Shown here in pieces: positions 55,501 through 64,000 of a DNA stretch of 64,000 nt (the first letter of the stretch is position 1; each line of letters starts with the position of its first letter). The stretch covers positions 1 to 64,000 of the forward strand of contig JAKCPI010011627.1 in NCBI GenBank assembly GCA_023213315.1, in the 5' to 3' direction. This DNA comes from Euborellia annulipes. Its lineage: Eukaryota; Arthropoda; Insecta; Dermaptera; Anisolabididae. The translations under genes and the position numbers were made by a program. The notes beneath the pieces are model-generated. The model was not told the origin of the DNA. It did no database searches and saw nothing but the letters and a program-made list of their open reading frames with translations.

Positions 55501-58500
55501 GTAGGTATCATTTGGGGGAGAAAATCACCTGGATCATTCCCCAGACCCATTAAGAATCAGATGAATCAGAAATCAGAGTCCTAGAATTAAAAACCGACTC
55601 ACAGCCCTCTTGATAAGTTTACATTTTTAATATTCCTACCTCAATAGGATCTTGACACTTGAGTTTTGTAATTAATGTTGTTAAATCAGGACTAGAAAAC
55701 GGAGCTCGGCCGAATAAACATTCGTAAAGAATAATCCCCATCGACCAAAGATCTACCTATAAAAAAAATTTTGTTAACATGTGTTCTGTATTGTAAAAAT
55801 TTTTAAAAAATCATAATTTAACCTTAGCATCGTAGTCTTTTTTTAGGATAATTTCTGGAGCCATATATAAAGGGGAACCACAAAAAGTAGCGAGGCGTTC
55901 ATCTTCAGGAATGTACTTGGCAAGACCGAAATCTAAGAAAAAAAAATTAATTATTGATTATACTATTTAAAAATATTATTATATAAATTATTTCGAAATA
56001 AATTATTGACGAACAGGAATGAAACTCGGATCTTTGGATTTACATCAATTTGATTCATTTTTCTGCTCAGTGCTGTTGAGATCTCCGTTCACATTCAAAA
56101 CAATAAAAAATAGAGATTGCTCTTACTCTCATTACTCCAAAACTAACACTTTTAAATAAAGAAAAAAATTACCCACGTAATATTATTGAAAGTATTGAAT
56201 TCCTCTTATAACAGAAATATCGTAACAAGTAATTTTAGAACAGGACAAAATTTCAAATTATGAAAAATTAGTCCCCAAAAAATCACATTCAAATATTTCT
56301 CGGAAATAAAATTATTTTTATTTCTGCATTGCCAAAAAAAAGATTAAACCCCAAAAAGGCCAGTTAGAAATTATCATGCAGTCTAAGCTATCTTTTTTAG
56401 GAACGATATGGCCTGGTAAATATTTATATTAATTAATAAAATAGAGAAATTAAGCAGACGCAAAAGTTCAAAACGTCTTGGAATAAATGTAAATATGTCT
56501 TGAATTAAAAAAAAATCTTTTTCTAGGTACCATCAAAAAAAGAAAGCTGTCTGTTGGGTGCCAGATAACATCACCTCGAGCTTAGAATATTAGAAGAACC
56601 AGAAACGAACAGGTGCTGGGAGAAAAAGAATCTCTTGGCTCAGAATTAGATCAAAGGATTGTTGACCAGAATACGGAGATGGTGAAGATGGTGAGAGATC
56701 AATTTCAAAAAATATACCTGTATATTAATCTTCTTCTTTCTTCGCCTTATTATTCCCACTCCGGTTTGGTTTGTAGTCTGCGCAGGTGAAAACACCCAGA
56801 ATGATCCGCAAACTTCTAAAGGAGAAGCCGTAATAAGAATGAAGATTTAAAATTTTTATTTATTTATATTTTTGACTAGGGGGAAGTGGAGGGAACAGTG
56901 AGATCCGCCGACCCCGCACTCAAGGAATAATAAGACGAAGATTTATATACAGGTATAAGAAGATTTATATAAGTATTCTGGTCAACAATCCTTTGATCTA
57001 ATTTCTAAAAAATAAATCAAAATTACTTTCTTTTAATCCCCGAATTAACCAAAGACCCCAGTCTTCCTCCACCTCGCAATTTATAACAAATTTACGAATT
57101 TTTATTCATGAAAATTCTTTGGTCGTCTACTTTTAATATAACTTACCCGCTAGTTTTAAAATGAGTTCCGAATCATATTTTAAAAGAATATTTTGTGGTT
57201 TTAAGTCCATATGGCAAACTTGTTGACCTCTTAGATATTTTAACGCCAAGGTTAGTTGTTGCATAAATTTTCTACAAATATCTTCCGGTACTCGTCTTCG
57301 TTTTTTTATAAAATTTGACAAGTCTCCTTTATTGCAAAATTCCATAACAATATAAATATACCTTAAAATAAATAAAGATTATAGGAAAAATTAAAAAAGA
57401 TTGTAGAAATATATTTATATATATACACAGGAAGTTTATTTCCTATTGCAGGTGTTAGGCAATTAATTCAATAAAGATGACTTTATTTTTTTTTTGTGAA
57501 AATTTTTTTATTTCTTGCTAGCTGGTAGTCGGAATTAAAATTTTCACCAAAAAAATAAAGTCATATTTATTGAATTAATTGCCTAACACCTGCAATAGGA
57601 ATAAACTTCCTGTGTATATATATAAATTAAAAAAAGAGATGAAATAAATTTTTTGTTTTTAGAAAAAATAAATAATAAGTTAGATCTATCAAGAGAATAG
57701 AAAACAAAATAAGAATGTATGTAGTAAAATTGATTTTCTTTTTAAAATACCATTTATATCAAAATTAAATGAAGATATTTAATAAATAGGTCACTCAATG
57801 TAATTTATTTGTAAATATTTACATTTGTATTTTTTTAACTCGAGAAAAATTATATATATATAAGGTCAGGCTATTAAATATCGAGACTAACGCTGTAAAA
57901 CATTTTATTTTGATTTCATACCTATTTACTTATTATCACCTTCAATATACACCCCTCCTTTATTCCTACTATGCTCTATTGTTCGAAACAGTGCTGGAAG
58001 TATTCTTCTGTCAGCTCCTTCACGACTGGTGCCGGTTTTTTTTCACATCTTCAACGGACTCAAATCTTGTGTCTTTTTATGCAGATTTCACCTTAGGAAA
58101 CAGATAAAAGTTGTACGGCGTAAGAACCGCTAAGTCGGATGGTCTAACACTGGGAGAGTCAAAAAGGCTCGAATGTTTTTTTTTTTTTTCGATATTCTTG
58201 GGATTGTGTACCTTCATTGGGTTTCTGAAGGTCAAACTATTAATCAACATTACTACCTTCACTTTATTGTTGAACTCCGTGAAAAAATAACCCGAATTGT
58301 AGAAGGAAAAATCATGAGTTTTCCAACAATCTGTCAAAATCTTATTCGGCAGATCTTGCACCGTGGGACTTTTGTTTCCTAAGATGAAATATGCATTAAA
58401 AGGAACAAGATTTGAGTCCGGTGAAGCTGTGAAAAAAAAAACAGAAACGTTTCCTGAAGGAGCTGACAGAAGAAGACTTCCAACGCTATTTCGAACAATG

Positions 58501-60370
58501 GAAGATTCGCTTGGAACGTTGTAGGGATAGAGAAGGGGTGTATTTTGAAGGTGATAAGTAATTATGTATGAAAACAAAATAAAATGTCTTACGGCGTGTC
58601 TCGTTATTTAATAGTCACACCTTGTATATATATAAATCATGGATAAAAAGAGATAAGTATTAAGGAGGCAGAAAAAAAAATCATAAAAACAATAAAAGAA
58701 TTAAAAATTGAAAGGAATTTTTTCTTTGACTTCGCCATCTCACTGAGATAAATTGTCTTTAAGAAAATTATACATGTATTTTGATATTGATAGAATATAA
58801 AGAAAAAAGAAATTTCCTATCTGGATAAAAAACAAACCAGAAATTGTAAATTTCCTGGTTATTGTTTTATTTAAAAAGTAAATAAAAAAGGCAAAATTTT
58901 CAAAATATATTAAGAAGTCAAGAAAAAAAGAAGAGTTGTTAAATTTTCTATATTAAAAAAAGGAAAATACTAATAATTAATAATAGTATAATACAATACC
59001 TTGTGTCCCAGCAAAAGTCTTTCATTTCAACTATATTTGGATGTTTCAAGTTTTTTAATAATGATATCTCTGTTATAATACAATCAATTAAAGCGGAGGA
59101 GAGTTTGGTTTTTTCTATACATTTGATTGCTACGATTTCTTTATTCGCCTGGAAACAAATAATTCAATTATAATATATAATAGGATATTTGACGTATCAA
59201 GGAAAATTCTAGAAAAACATCGTGTATTAACCCCATAGGGATTTAACATTGGATCTATGTGGGGAAGAGCCGGAAAATTAATTTGAAAAATCTGAAATAC
59301 ATCAGTAAAGTGTACTTCAATCTAACTTTTTCTCTCTCACCACTTCAATTTTTTGCAAATATTTAATATTAGTTAATTAAATCATATACTGACATAGAAC
59401 GTCCAGACACGAAGCCCATGAGCTCAATTTTTCTCAATTATTTTATAATTTTGACAATCTCTTTCAAAAAAATTAATATATGCACTGAAGATGGCCCCTG
59501 TATAGGAATATCTAATTTTGATATGGATAAATTTAAAGAATAGACGAATTTTTTTGTGGCTCTCGATAGACATTTTTGTAGAACACAGTGGCGTAGCGAA
59601 ATTAACTCGCGCCCGGGGCACAATACCTTTTTAGCGCCCCCATAAAGTAAAATAAATAAAGTCATAGGCTCAAGCTAGGCTTTAAATTTGAGACAAAATT
59701 ATCCAGCAATTTTTTGTTTTGCGGACCCTTTGTGAGTAGCGCCAGGGGAATGATGTCCCCCCCCTCGCTTGGCCACTGAACACATCATTGATACGTTGTT
59801 ATAAATAGAAATCAATAATAAAAAGATTTGAAAATAATTACTGGTTAGCGATTTTTGTTTATTACTTGTGATAAACACATTTTTTTTTAAGTATCAACCA
59901 CAATCACTTTAAAAACATAATTTTATGAATGTCAATTCCCCCTTGGTGTCTTTTATATAATATTAATATAGCAAGAATTGTTTGAATGTATAAGTTAAAT
60001 AGAAGACAAGTTTTTTTATTTAATTATATGAAACTGGAGAAGTTTTTTTAAAATATTTTTAACTTCAAGTGGTTAATTGTCAATTTTGAGTCTCCAAATA
60101 AATACATAATAAAATTTAATAATTTTATTTCCCTTGAGCATTTTATCTCAAAATTGACAAGTAACCACTTAAAGTTAAAAGTAATAAATTTTTTATTTAC
60201 GTTTAGATAAATGAAGTGATTATAAATATTTGATAAGGAAAATAACAATTTAATATTTCTATAAAAAATAATTCCTTTAATACCTGTTTGGTTGCTTTAT
60301 ATACGTTTGCATAACTTCCAGATCCGATTTTTTCAATAAAATTATAAGATTTCAGTGAAGGAAATGCCAT
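49512..60370 (-). CDS. ULK3: Serine/threonine kinase ULK3, complete, 11 coding exons
   Basis: Exons: 60370-60284, 59148-59000, 57361-57147, 55932-55823, 55756-55640, 54875-54620, 54549-54379, 52751-52683, 51861-51677, 51601-51520 and 49561-49512 (stop TAA). All have GT/AG borders and matching phases, giving 496 residues (human ULK3 is about 472). The kinase domain spans residues 9-265 or so: glycine loop IGSGSYANVYKA, VAIKCI with the catalytic Lys, HPNIV, catalytic loop CHMDLKPQN, DFGLAK, activation segment FCGSPLYMAPE, and VDLWSMGIILYECLFGRAPF. HPWLDLEHLP ends it. A first MIT domain follows (AQQATQADTQGKYQEALDLY..ITRAEYLKQHH), then a linker, then a second MIT domain (LSALEIGCSAELYYKDCNYT..RWMKQAEFCK). 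ULK3 phosphorylates GLI factors in Hedgehog signalling, can promote autophagy, and binds ESCRT-III through its MIT domains to delay abscission. The HRD Arg is Met here, as it is non-Arg in human ULK3. The start Met begins MAFPSLKSYNFIEK, aligned with the family N-terminus. Confidence 0.95.
50121..50480 (-). mobile_element. Partial inverted copy of the GGGTCATTCTAC MITE, in ULK3 intron 10
   Basis: GGGTCATCCTTCAAAAATGG, CAGTGACTACCAAACAG and the GATATAATCTAAGATACTTT block match 31756-32125 in reverse order. The other end is missing and is replaced by a fragment of the 44763-type foldback (ACTAGACGTTTCGGCTCTCC). Confidence 0.65.
50778..51165 (+). mobile_element. 5'-truncated non-LTR retroposon 3' end, in ULK3 intron 10
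   Basis: Nearly identical to the 39.1-39.5 kb copy: GGCATCCCACTCTATCTGTC, then the GVWNGLPSEIR-type C-terminus, then ACTAAGAGGGGCATATAGCC and an (AATA)n tail. It is on the strand opposite to ULK3. Confidence 0.75.
52226..52311. mobile_element. Tiny mariner-type MITE (86 bp)
   Basis: TTGGGTCGGAAACTAAGTCA at one end and AGTCATTGCAGATTTTTAAC (complement of the other side) with TTTCCAACCAA make an element that is almost only terminal repeats. The end sequence resembles mariner-family termini. It lies in ULK3 intron 8, next to TA repeats. Confidence 0.65.
52372..52530 (+). repeat. tRNA-headed SINE
   Basis: AACCAGTGGACTAGATTTGC (A box region) and GTCCCGGGTTCGCTTCCCGT (B box) are followed by GCGAGAAAAATTTATTTCAT. 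The same family is interrupted by the hAT element at 123 and is seen as a scrap near 14045. Intronic in ULK3. Confidence 0.6.
53247..53356. mobile_element. Short foldback element in ULK3 intron 7
   Basis: TTCTTATAATTTATCAGTAA is repeated inverted after a 30-bp T-rich spacer. Arms of about 36 bp, next to an AT microsatellite. Confidence 0.65.
53387..53468 (+). ncRNA. Hammerhead-ribozyme-like motif with canonical boxes
   Basis: Stem I is AGAGACAA (53387-53394) with TTGTCTCT (53461-53468). CTGATGA is at 53403-53409, then one extra A. Stem II is weak (GG/CC plus a C-G). GAAA is at 53425-53428. Stem III is ACG/CGT extended by AGGA/TCCT around a TGCA loop. GTC is at 53447-53449, the preferred hammerhead cleavage triplet. 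Intronic in ULK3, antisense to it. Activity is inference. Confidence 0.5.
53640..54320 (-). repeat. REP-A copy in ULK3 intron 7
   Basis: It is in the same relative orientation as 13583: terminal hairpin TTTCTCTTACCTCTATATAT, GTCAAAAATTCGATGTCGAG, AAAAGTACTAGTACTTTACT, ATTGTTGTTATGGTAACAAA and the CACACCAGATTTTT end. It lies just downstream of ULK3 exon 7. Confidence 0.65.
54940..55375. mobile_element. Foldback element, GCAGTCGAAACGTTG family, in ULK3 intron 5
   Basis: The left end TACTGTACAACACTTCGACT and right end CAGTCGAAGTGTTGTACAGT are inverted, with a GTCGTCGTTGTATATAAA block inside the right half. More diverged than the copy at 46625. The left arm is shortened. Confidence 0.7.
55940..57120. 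other. ULK3 intron 3, no further feature
   Basis: AT-rich intron sequence. An imperfect inverted similarity (TATTCTGGTCAACAATCCTTTGATCTAAT and reverse) links 56640-56680 and 56970-57005. No exon or repeat family was recognised. Confidence 0.5.
57424..57618. mobile_element. Palindromic MITE in ULK3 intron 2
   Basis: ACAGGAAGTTTATTTCCTAT and its complement begin arms of about 75 bp that also share GTGTTAGGCAATTAATTCAA. The spacer is about 45 bp. TA repeats flank both sides. Confidence 0.75.
57863..58622. pseudogene. Mariner relic, two 3' halves in inverted order
   Basis: The outer ends AAGGTCAGGCTATTAAATAT and complement of GTTATTTAATAGTCACACCTT flank 760 bp. On the plus strand 58173-58560 reads GIVYLHWVSEGQTINQHYYL, then, after frameshifts, the transposase C-terminus (ALKGTRF, EQWKIRLERCRDREGVYFEG). 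The minus strand from 58170 to 57907 encodes a second, more damaged copy of the C-terminal part, including PYNFYLFPKVKSA. Several frameshifts and stops are visible, and no N-terminal half is present. It lies in ULK3 intron 2. Confidence 0.7.
59586..59780. mobile_element. Possible hAT-like MITE in ULK3 intron 1
   Basis: CAGTGGCGTAGCGAAATT and CGCTTGGCCACTG form imperfect inverted ends. Flanks share GAACAC, but an exact 8-bp duplication is not seen, so the call is tentative. Confidence 0.4.
60057..60185. mobile_element. Short foldback element in ULK3 intron 1
   Basis: ACTTCAAGTGGTTAATTGTCAATTTTGAG-type sequence at the left is repeated inverted at the right (CTCAAAATTGACAAGTAACC). Arms of about 35 bp. 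Confidence 0.6.
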
Positions 60371-60803
60371 GTCAAAAGGTTATGAACTTTGTAATAAACC
60401 TGTTTAAAAAAAAAATATCAATATTCAATAAAAGAGAATTATTATTATACATACATAAAAAAAAAATGTTGTTTTTAATAATGGTTGAAAATTTTTATTT
60501 GTTAATAATATTAAAGGTGTTTGATGCATTTAATTGGATTCAGACATATAGAAATTTTTAAACTTAACGCCATCTATCAGGGAATATACATAACTAAACA
60601 TGACGCTGGGGAAAGAAAAAAAAAAAATTTTTTCAAGGAGAGATTGAATTTGAGCCATTTGCTTCTTTAGCAAATGTGTAACATCTTTCCCATTTCTTAA
60701 AGATTTAAATTAAGCTCCAGTTTGTATACCATTAACTGAATGGAAATTTAAGGAGAATAAAGAACAGCTTTTGTCTATTTGTCATATAATGAATGAAAAA
60801 AAA

Positions 60804-62104
60804 GTGCATGAGCTGGATTTGAACACGCACAATTTGGTAAAGTGAGGATGAAAAAAAAATAACAGTTTGACCACTTTACCAATTCAGCCACCATTTGTTT
60901 TAATTAATTGAGACAAAATAAGCCATATAACTAACATTAAATAAAAGACGAATTAAAAAAATTTTAATATTGCACATATGATATATCATTTTTTATTACG
61001 TTTTATGCAGATTAATAATTTATAATCCAAATTTCGAAAGCATGCCTAGTTTTCGAATTATTCAATGGGCAACGTTCAGATTGTGAATGTCTTTATGTAA
61101 TAAAACCAAAAACTCTATATAACATATGATACATGTTTTTAGTTCTTGAATTTCTCCTGATTTCAAATAACTAAACATCTTTTAATTATATGATCTAGTT
61201 TTAGAGATATTGACGATCAAAGTTAAGCATATTTTCGATCTTAATGACATCAACACTCAATTTTCTATATTATCGAAAAAGCTTATTTAGCATTGTCTGA
61301 TTAAAACCAAATTTTTACCAGAGATTTATAATTAAAATATGAGTTTTTTCTAAAGTTTCATTGAGATTGGTAAAGAAATAAATAAAATATTGACTATTTT
61401 GTAAATTGAGTTTTAGAATTTGGGATCTCAGATTCAAGCCTAGACCCGGTTCACAGAGCGCTCTCTTTACCCATCCGGGATCCCGAATTCAAAAACTAAA
61501 ATTACAAAATAGTCAATATTTTATTTATTTCTTTACCAATCTCAATGAAACTTTAGAAAAAAACTCATATTTTAATTATAAATCTCTGGTAAAAATTTGG
61601 TTTTAATCAGACAATGCTAAATAAGCTTTTTCGATAATATAGAAAATTGAGTGTTGATGTCATTAAGATCGAAAATAAGCTTAACTTTGATCGCCAATAT
61701 CTCTAAAATTAGATCATATAATCAAAAGGTGTTTAGTTATTTGGAATCAGGAGAAATTCAAGAATTAATAACATGTATCATTTGATATATAGAGTTTTTG
61801 GTTTTATTACTTTAAGACATTCACAATCTGAACGTTGCCTATTGAATAATTCGAAAACTAGGCATGCTATTGAATATTTCGATTATAAATTATTAATCTG
61901 CATAAAACGTAATAAAAAATGATATATGATATGTGCAATATTAAAATTTTTTTAATACGTCTTTTATTCAATGTTTCTCATATGGCTTAATTTTTTTCAA
62001 ATAAATTAATCAGTGGGTGGCTGAATGGGTTAAGTGGTCGACTAAAAATTTTTTTTTCATCCTCACTTTACCAAACTTCGCGAGTTCAAATCCATCTCCT
62101 GCAC
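60804..62104. mobile_element. 1.3-kb palindrome with tRNA-like ends, copy 2
   Basis: Reads as copy 1 (42284-43574) with only scattered substitutions and small indels, including the same centre (GACCCGGTTCACAGAG) and the same outward tRNA-like ends (GTGGCTGAATGGGTTAAGTG; CGAGTTCAAATCCATCTC). It begins about 430 bp upstream of the ULK3 start codon, so the ULK3 promoter must lie very close to exon 1 or within this element. Confidence 0.8.
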
Positions 62105-62299
62105 TTTTTTTTTTTCATTCTTATTATAATCAATTTCCTTTTAACTTTCATGGTTCAAACCTAGAAAATTCCCAATTTTCTTTTATAAAAACAATGAAAT
62201 AATCACAAGTAGAAAACGCATTGGTGAGACAATCAAAAATACACCTCCACAGTCTGAACCAAGGTATTGAGTCTGAATCATGTGCATATGATCAGCATG

Positions 62300-62571
62300 C
62301 AAGGGCAGATACAAGGGGGGGGGGTAAAGGGAGTAATTACTCCCCTCCCCCCGAGATTTAAAAAAAAAAAATACTTTTTTTTCCGAAAACAAATTTATTT
62401 TGAATGTAAAATTTTAAAAATTAAAAAAATTTGAATTGTATTTATATTCTGGTAAACAAGTACAGAATGCGCGTTTAAATTACCGAAATTAAGAAAAAAT
62501 AGTGTGCTGTACGACGAGTCACACCAGATTACCCCCCCCCCCCCCGAGAAACACCTCTGGATCCGCCCTTG
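62300..62571. mobile_element. hAT-type MITE, 8-bp target duplication
   Basis: CAAGGGCAGATACAAGGG and CTCTGGATCCGCCCTTG are inverted ends, flanked by an exact direct repeat TCAGCATG (62292-62299, 62572-62579). A REP-A end (GTCACACCAGATTACC) lies inside it. Confidence 0.8.
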
Positions 62572-62579
62572 TCAGCATG

Positions 62580-64000
62580 TGACAAATATTAATTTTAAAC
62601 ATTTTTTTAAACTCCACCCATTTCACAGGCCAAGCATGCGACAGCAACGCCAAGGTGCTAGGTGCGGAGCTGATGTTAAACACAAACTGTGTATCACGAA
62701 TAGCCGCTTCGTGTCACCCCCCTGCAGTTGCCTTTTAACGCGCCATTCTTTCACTGCATATTCGCGATTATTATTAAAAAGTTTTTTTTTTATTTTGTGA
62801 TTATTAGTGTTCATCAGTGTTTTGATTAGTGCTTTTGGATGGTCGTCAACTTTCTTCGTCTTAGTCTCACACTGCGAGGTCGACTCAGGATTATTATTAA
62901 TGGTAGGCCTATTTATAATATTTATTATAGTTTAATTATTCTCACTCTCTCTATTCTCTTGTAAAAGTGTGTATCTTAAAAAATTTTCTACCATATTAAT
63001 AAAAATCCTATTTCTTATTTTTTTCTTATATAAATGTCTTTTATCATTTTAACAATTCTTTATTAAAAAAGATTTCTAATAAAAATCATTTTACTTGGAA
63101 AAAGGTATTCTTGGAACTTGATTGTCACGTGCATAGGATAATCAAATCATACAACAGCAAGCTTGTTATTTAGTTCGAACTCTCGCCGCTTGATGTCCCT
63201 CAATCTGAGATGATATCAAAGTGTCTTTCCTATTTTTAATACTCCACAAATTATAATTCATCTTTTCTTAAAATGAATTTGCTTTATATATTGAAAGGTA
63301 TATTTTAATTTTGTTTTTTGTTAGGCGGTTACAATTGGATAAAATTAATAGGTGATGATTAGAAATCTAATTTTCCTTTTATTTTTCTACGCCAAATTTT
63401 TTCATATCAATCCATCCAAGTGAGGATATTGCCATGATTAAACAGAGGCGTACCGAGACAGTTGGGGGCCTGGGGCGTCACTAGAAGAGGGCGCCTATAA
63501 ACATTTTGTACCAGAGGTGTATATTGAATTTTTCGGGGGCGAACTCATTTTTAAATATCCCCCTCCTCCATACACAAAAATATTTTTAAAATAACGTATA
63601 TCCCTGAACCCCGAGGGCCCGGGGCCTCTCAAAAAAAAAAAAAAAAGTTTTCTTTTATAGGTCATTTTGATAACTTACCTACCCCAACATTAAAATAGCA
63701 GCTGAAGGACAAACTTTGCTATTTCGCCCATAGGCTTTACATTGAAGCGCTTTTAAATCAGGTTAATTAGCTTATATTTAGCTATTTGATGAAGATAGGG
63801 GCAGCCTGGTGGATATTATTGAAAAGGGTGAATAAATAGATCCAGAGCTAGTATTCAGGCAAATTTATTCGGATATAATACTAGCTCTGGATCTATTTAT
63901 TCACCCTTTTCAATTTAGCTATTTGATTAAATATTAATATAAAATAGGATCATTAGATTTATATAGGTGCTTATTTATCCATAAACAAGTTTAATTTGAT
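62580..64000. other. Right edge: no gene recognised
   Basis: 62640-62900 is less AT-rich (GGTGCTAGGTGCGGAGCTGA, CGAGGTCGACTCAGG) and could be a promoter or 5' exon, but no splice pair is evident. A possible hAT-like end (CAGAGGCGTACCGAG) is at 63441 without a clear partner. 63819-63912 is a small palindrome. Confidence 0.35.
63819..63912. mobile_element. Short foldback element
   Basis: AAAAGGGTGAATAAATAGAT..GAGCTAGTAT is repeated inverted after a spacer of about 22 bp. Arms of 36-37 bp are exact. Confidence 0.75.

Noticed and set aside
58077..58577. 166-codon minus-strand frame
   Set aside because: Most of it is antisense to the mariner fragment on the plus strand. Only its last part (PYNFYLFPKVKSA) is true, inverted mariner sequence.

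Overview
This is a eukaryotic window, almost certainly from an animal and most likely an arthropod. It is AT-rich, its genes are split into short exons with GT/AG borders, and more than half of the readable sequence is mobile DNA. The animal assignment rests on two recognisable genes: a ULK3-type kinase and a Tudor protein resembling the N-terminal half of TDRD12. The arthropod assignment rests on Helitron ends of the kind common in arthropod genomes, and is inference.

Four gene regions can be supported. (1) A plus-strand gene at 7939-20287 has six coding exons whose phases all agree. It encodes about 330 residues of serine-rich protein that I do not recognise. (2) A minus-strand Tudor-domain gene runs from 39800 down to about 30194. 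Its first coding exon holds only the ATG. The TDRD12 likeness implies a role in piRNA biogenesis. (3) A complete minus-strand ULK3 gene spans 60370-49512, with 11 coding exons, 496 residues, a kinase domain and two MIT domains. (4) A weaker minus-strand spliced transcript at about 25.7-22.1 kb has little coding potential. Weaker exon candidates lie at 26.3, 29.2 and 47.1 kb.

The rest is a nested repeat landscape: tRNA-headed SINEs, hAT MITEs with exact 8-bp target duplications, two Helitrons, a gypsy-type LTR relic, RTE-like, jockey/CR1-like and mariner fragments, and many long palindromes (foldback elements). The most complex stretch, 15.8-18.8 kb, is a palindrome holding a MITE, a Helitron and a second 1.5-kb palindrome with a hAT element at its centre. 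Two near-identical 1.3-kb palindromes with tRNA-like ends lie at 42.3-43.6 and 60.8-62.1 kb.

The most interesting signal is a recurring hammerhead-ribozyme-like motif (CTGANGA, one extra base, stem II, GAAA, stem III, cleavage-type UH) in unrelated foldback repeats. The best cases are at 18621-18670, 53387-53468, 9346-9387 (minus) and 24335-24381 (minus). A second unusual feature, just downstream of ULK3, is a 160-bp tandem array in which nearly every unit carries the same overlapping open reading frame of about 58 codons.

Repeat families are named here only for reference: SINE-1 (tRNA-headed, tail with GTGTGAATG motifs), REP-A (long element with TACTAGTACTTT and CACACCAGATTTTT motifs) and REP-B (element with GAACGGGACAG motif).
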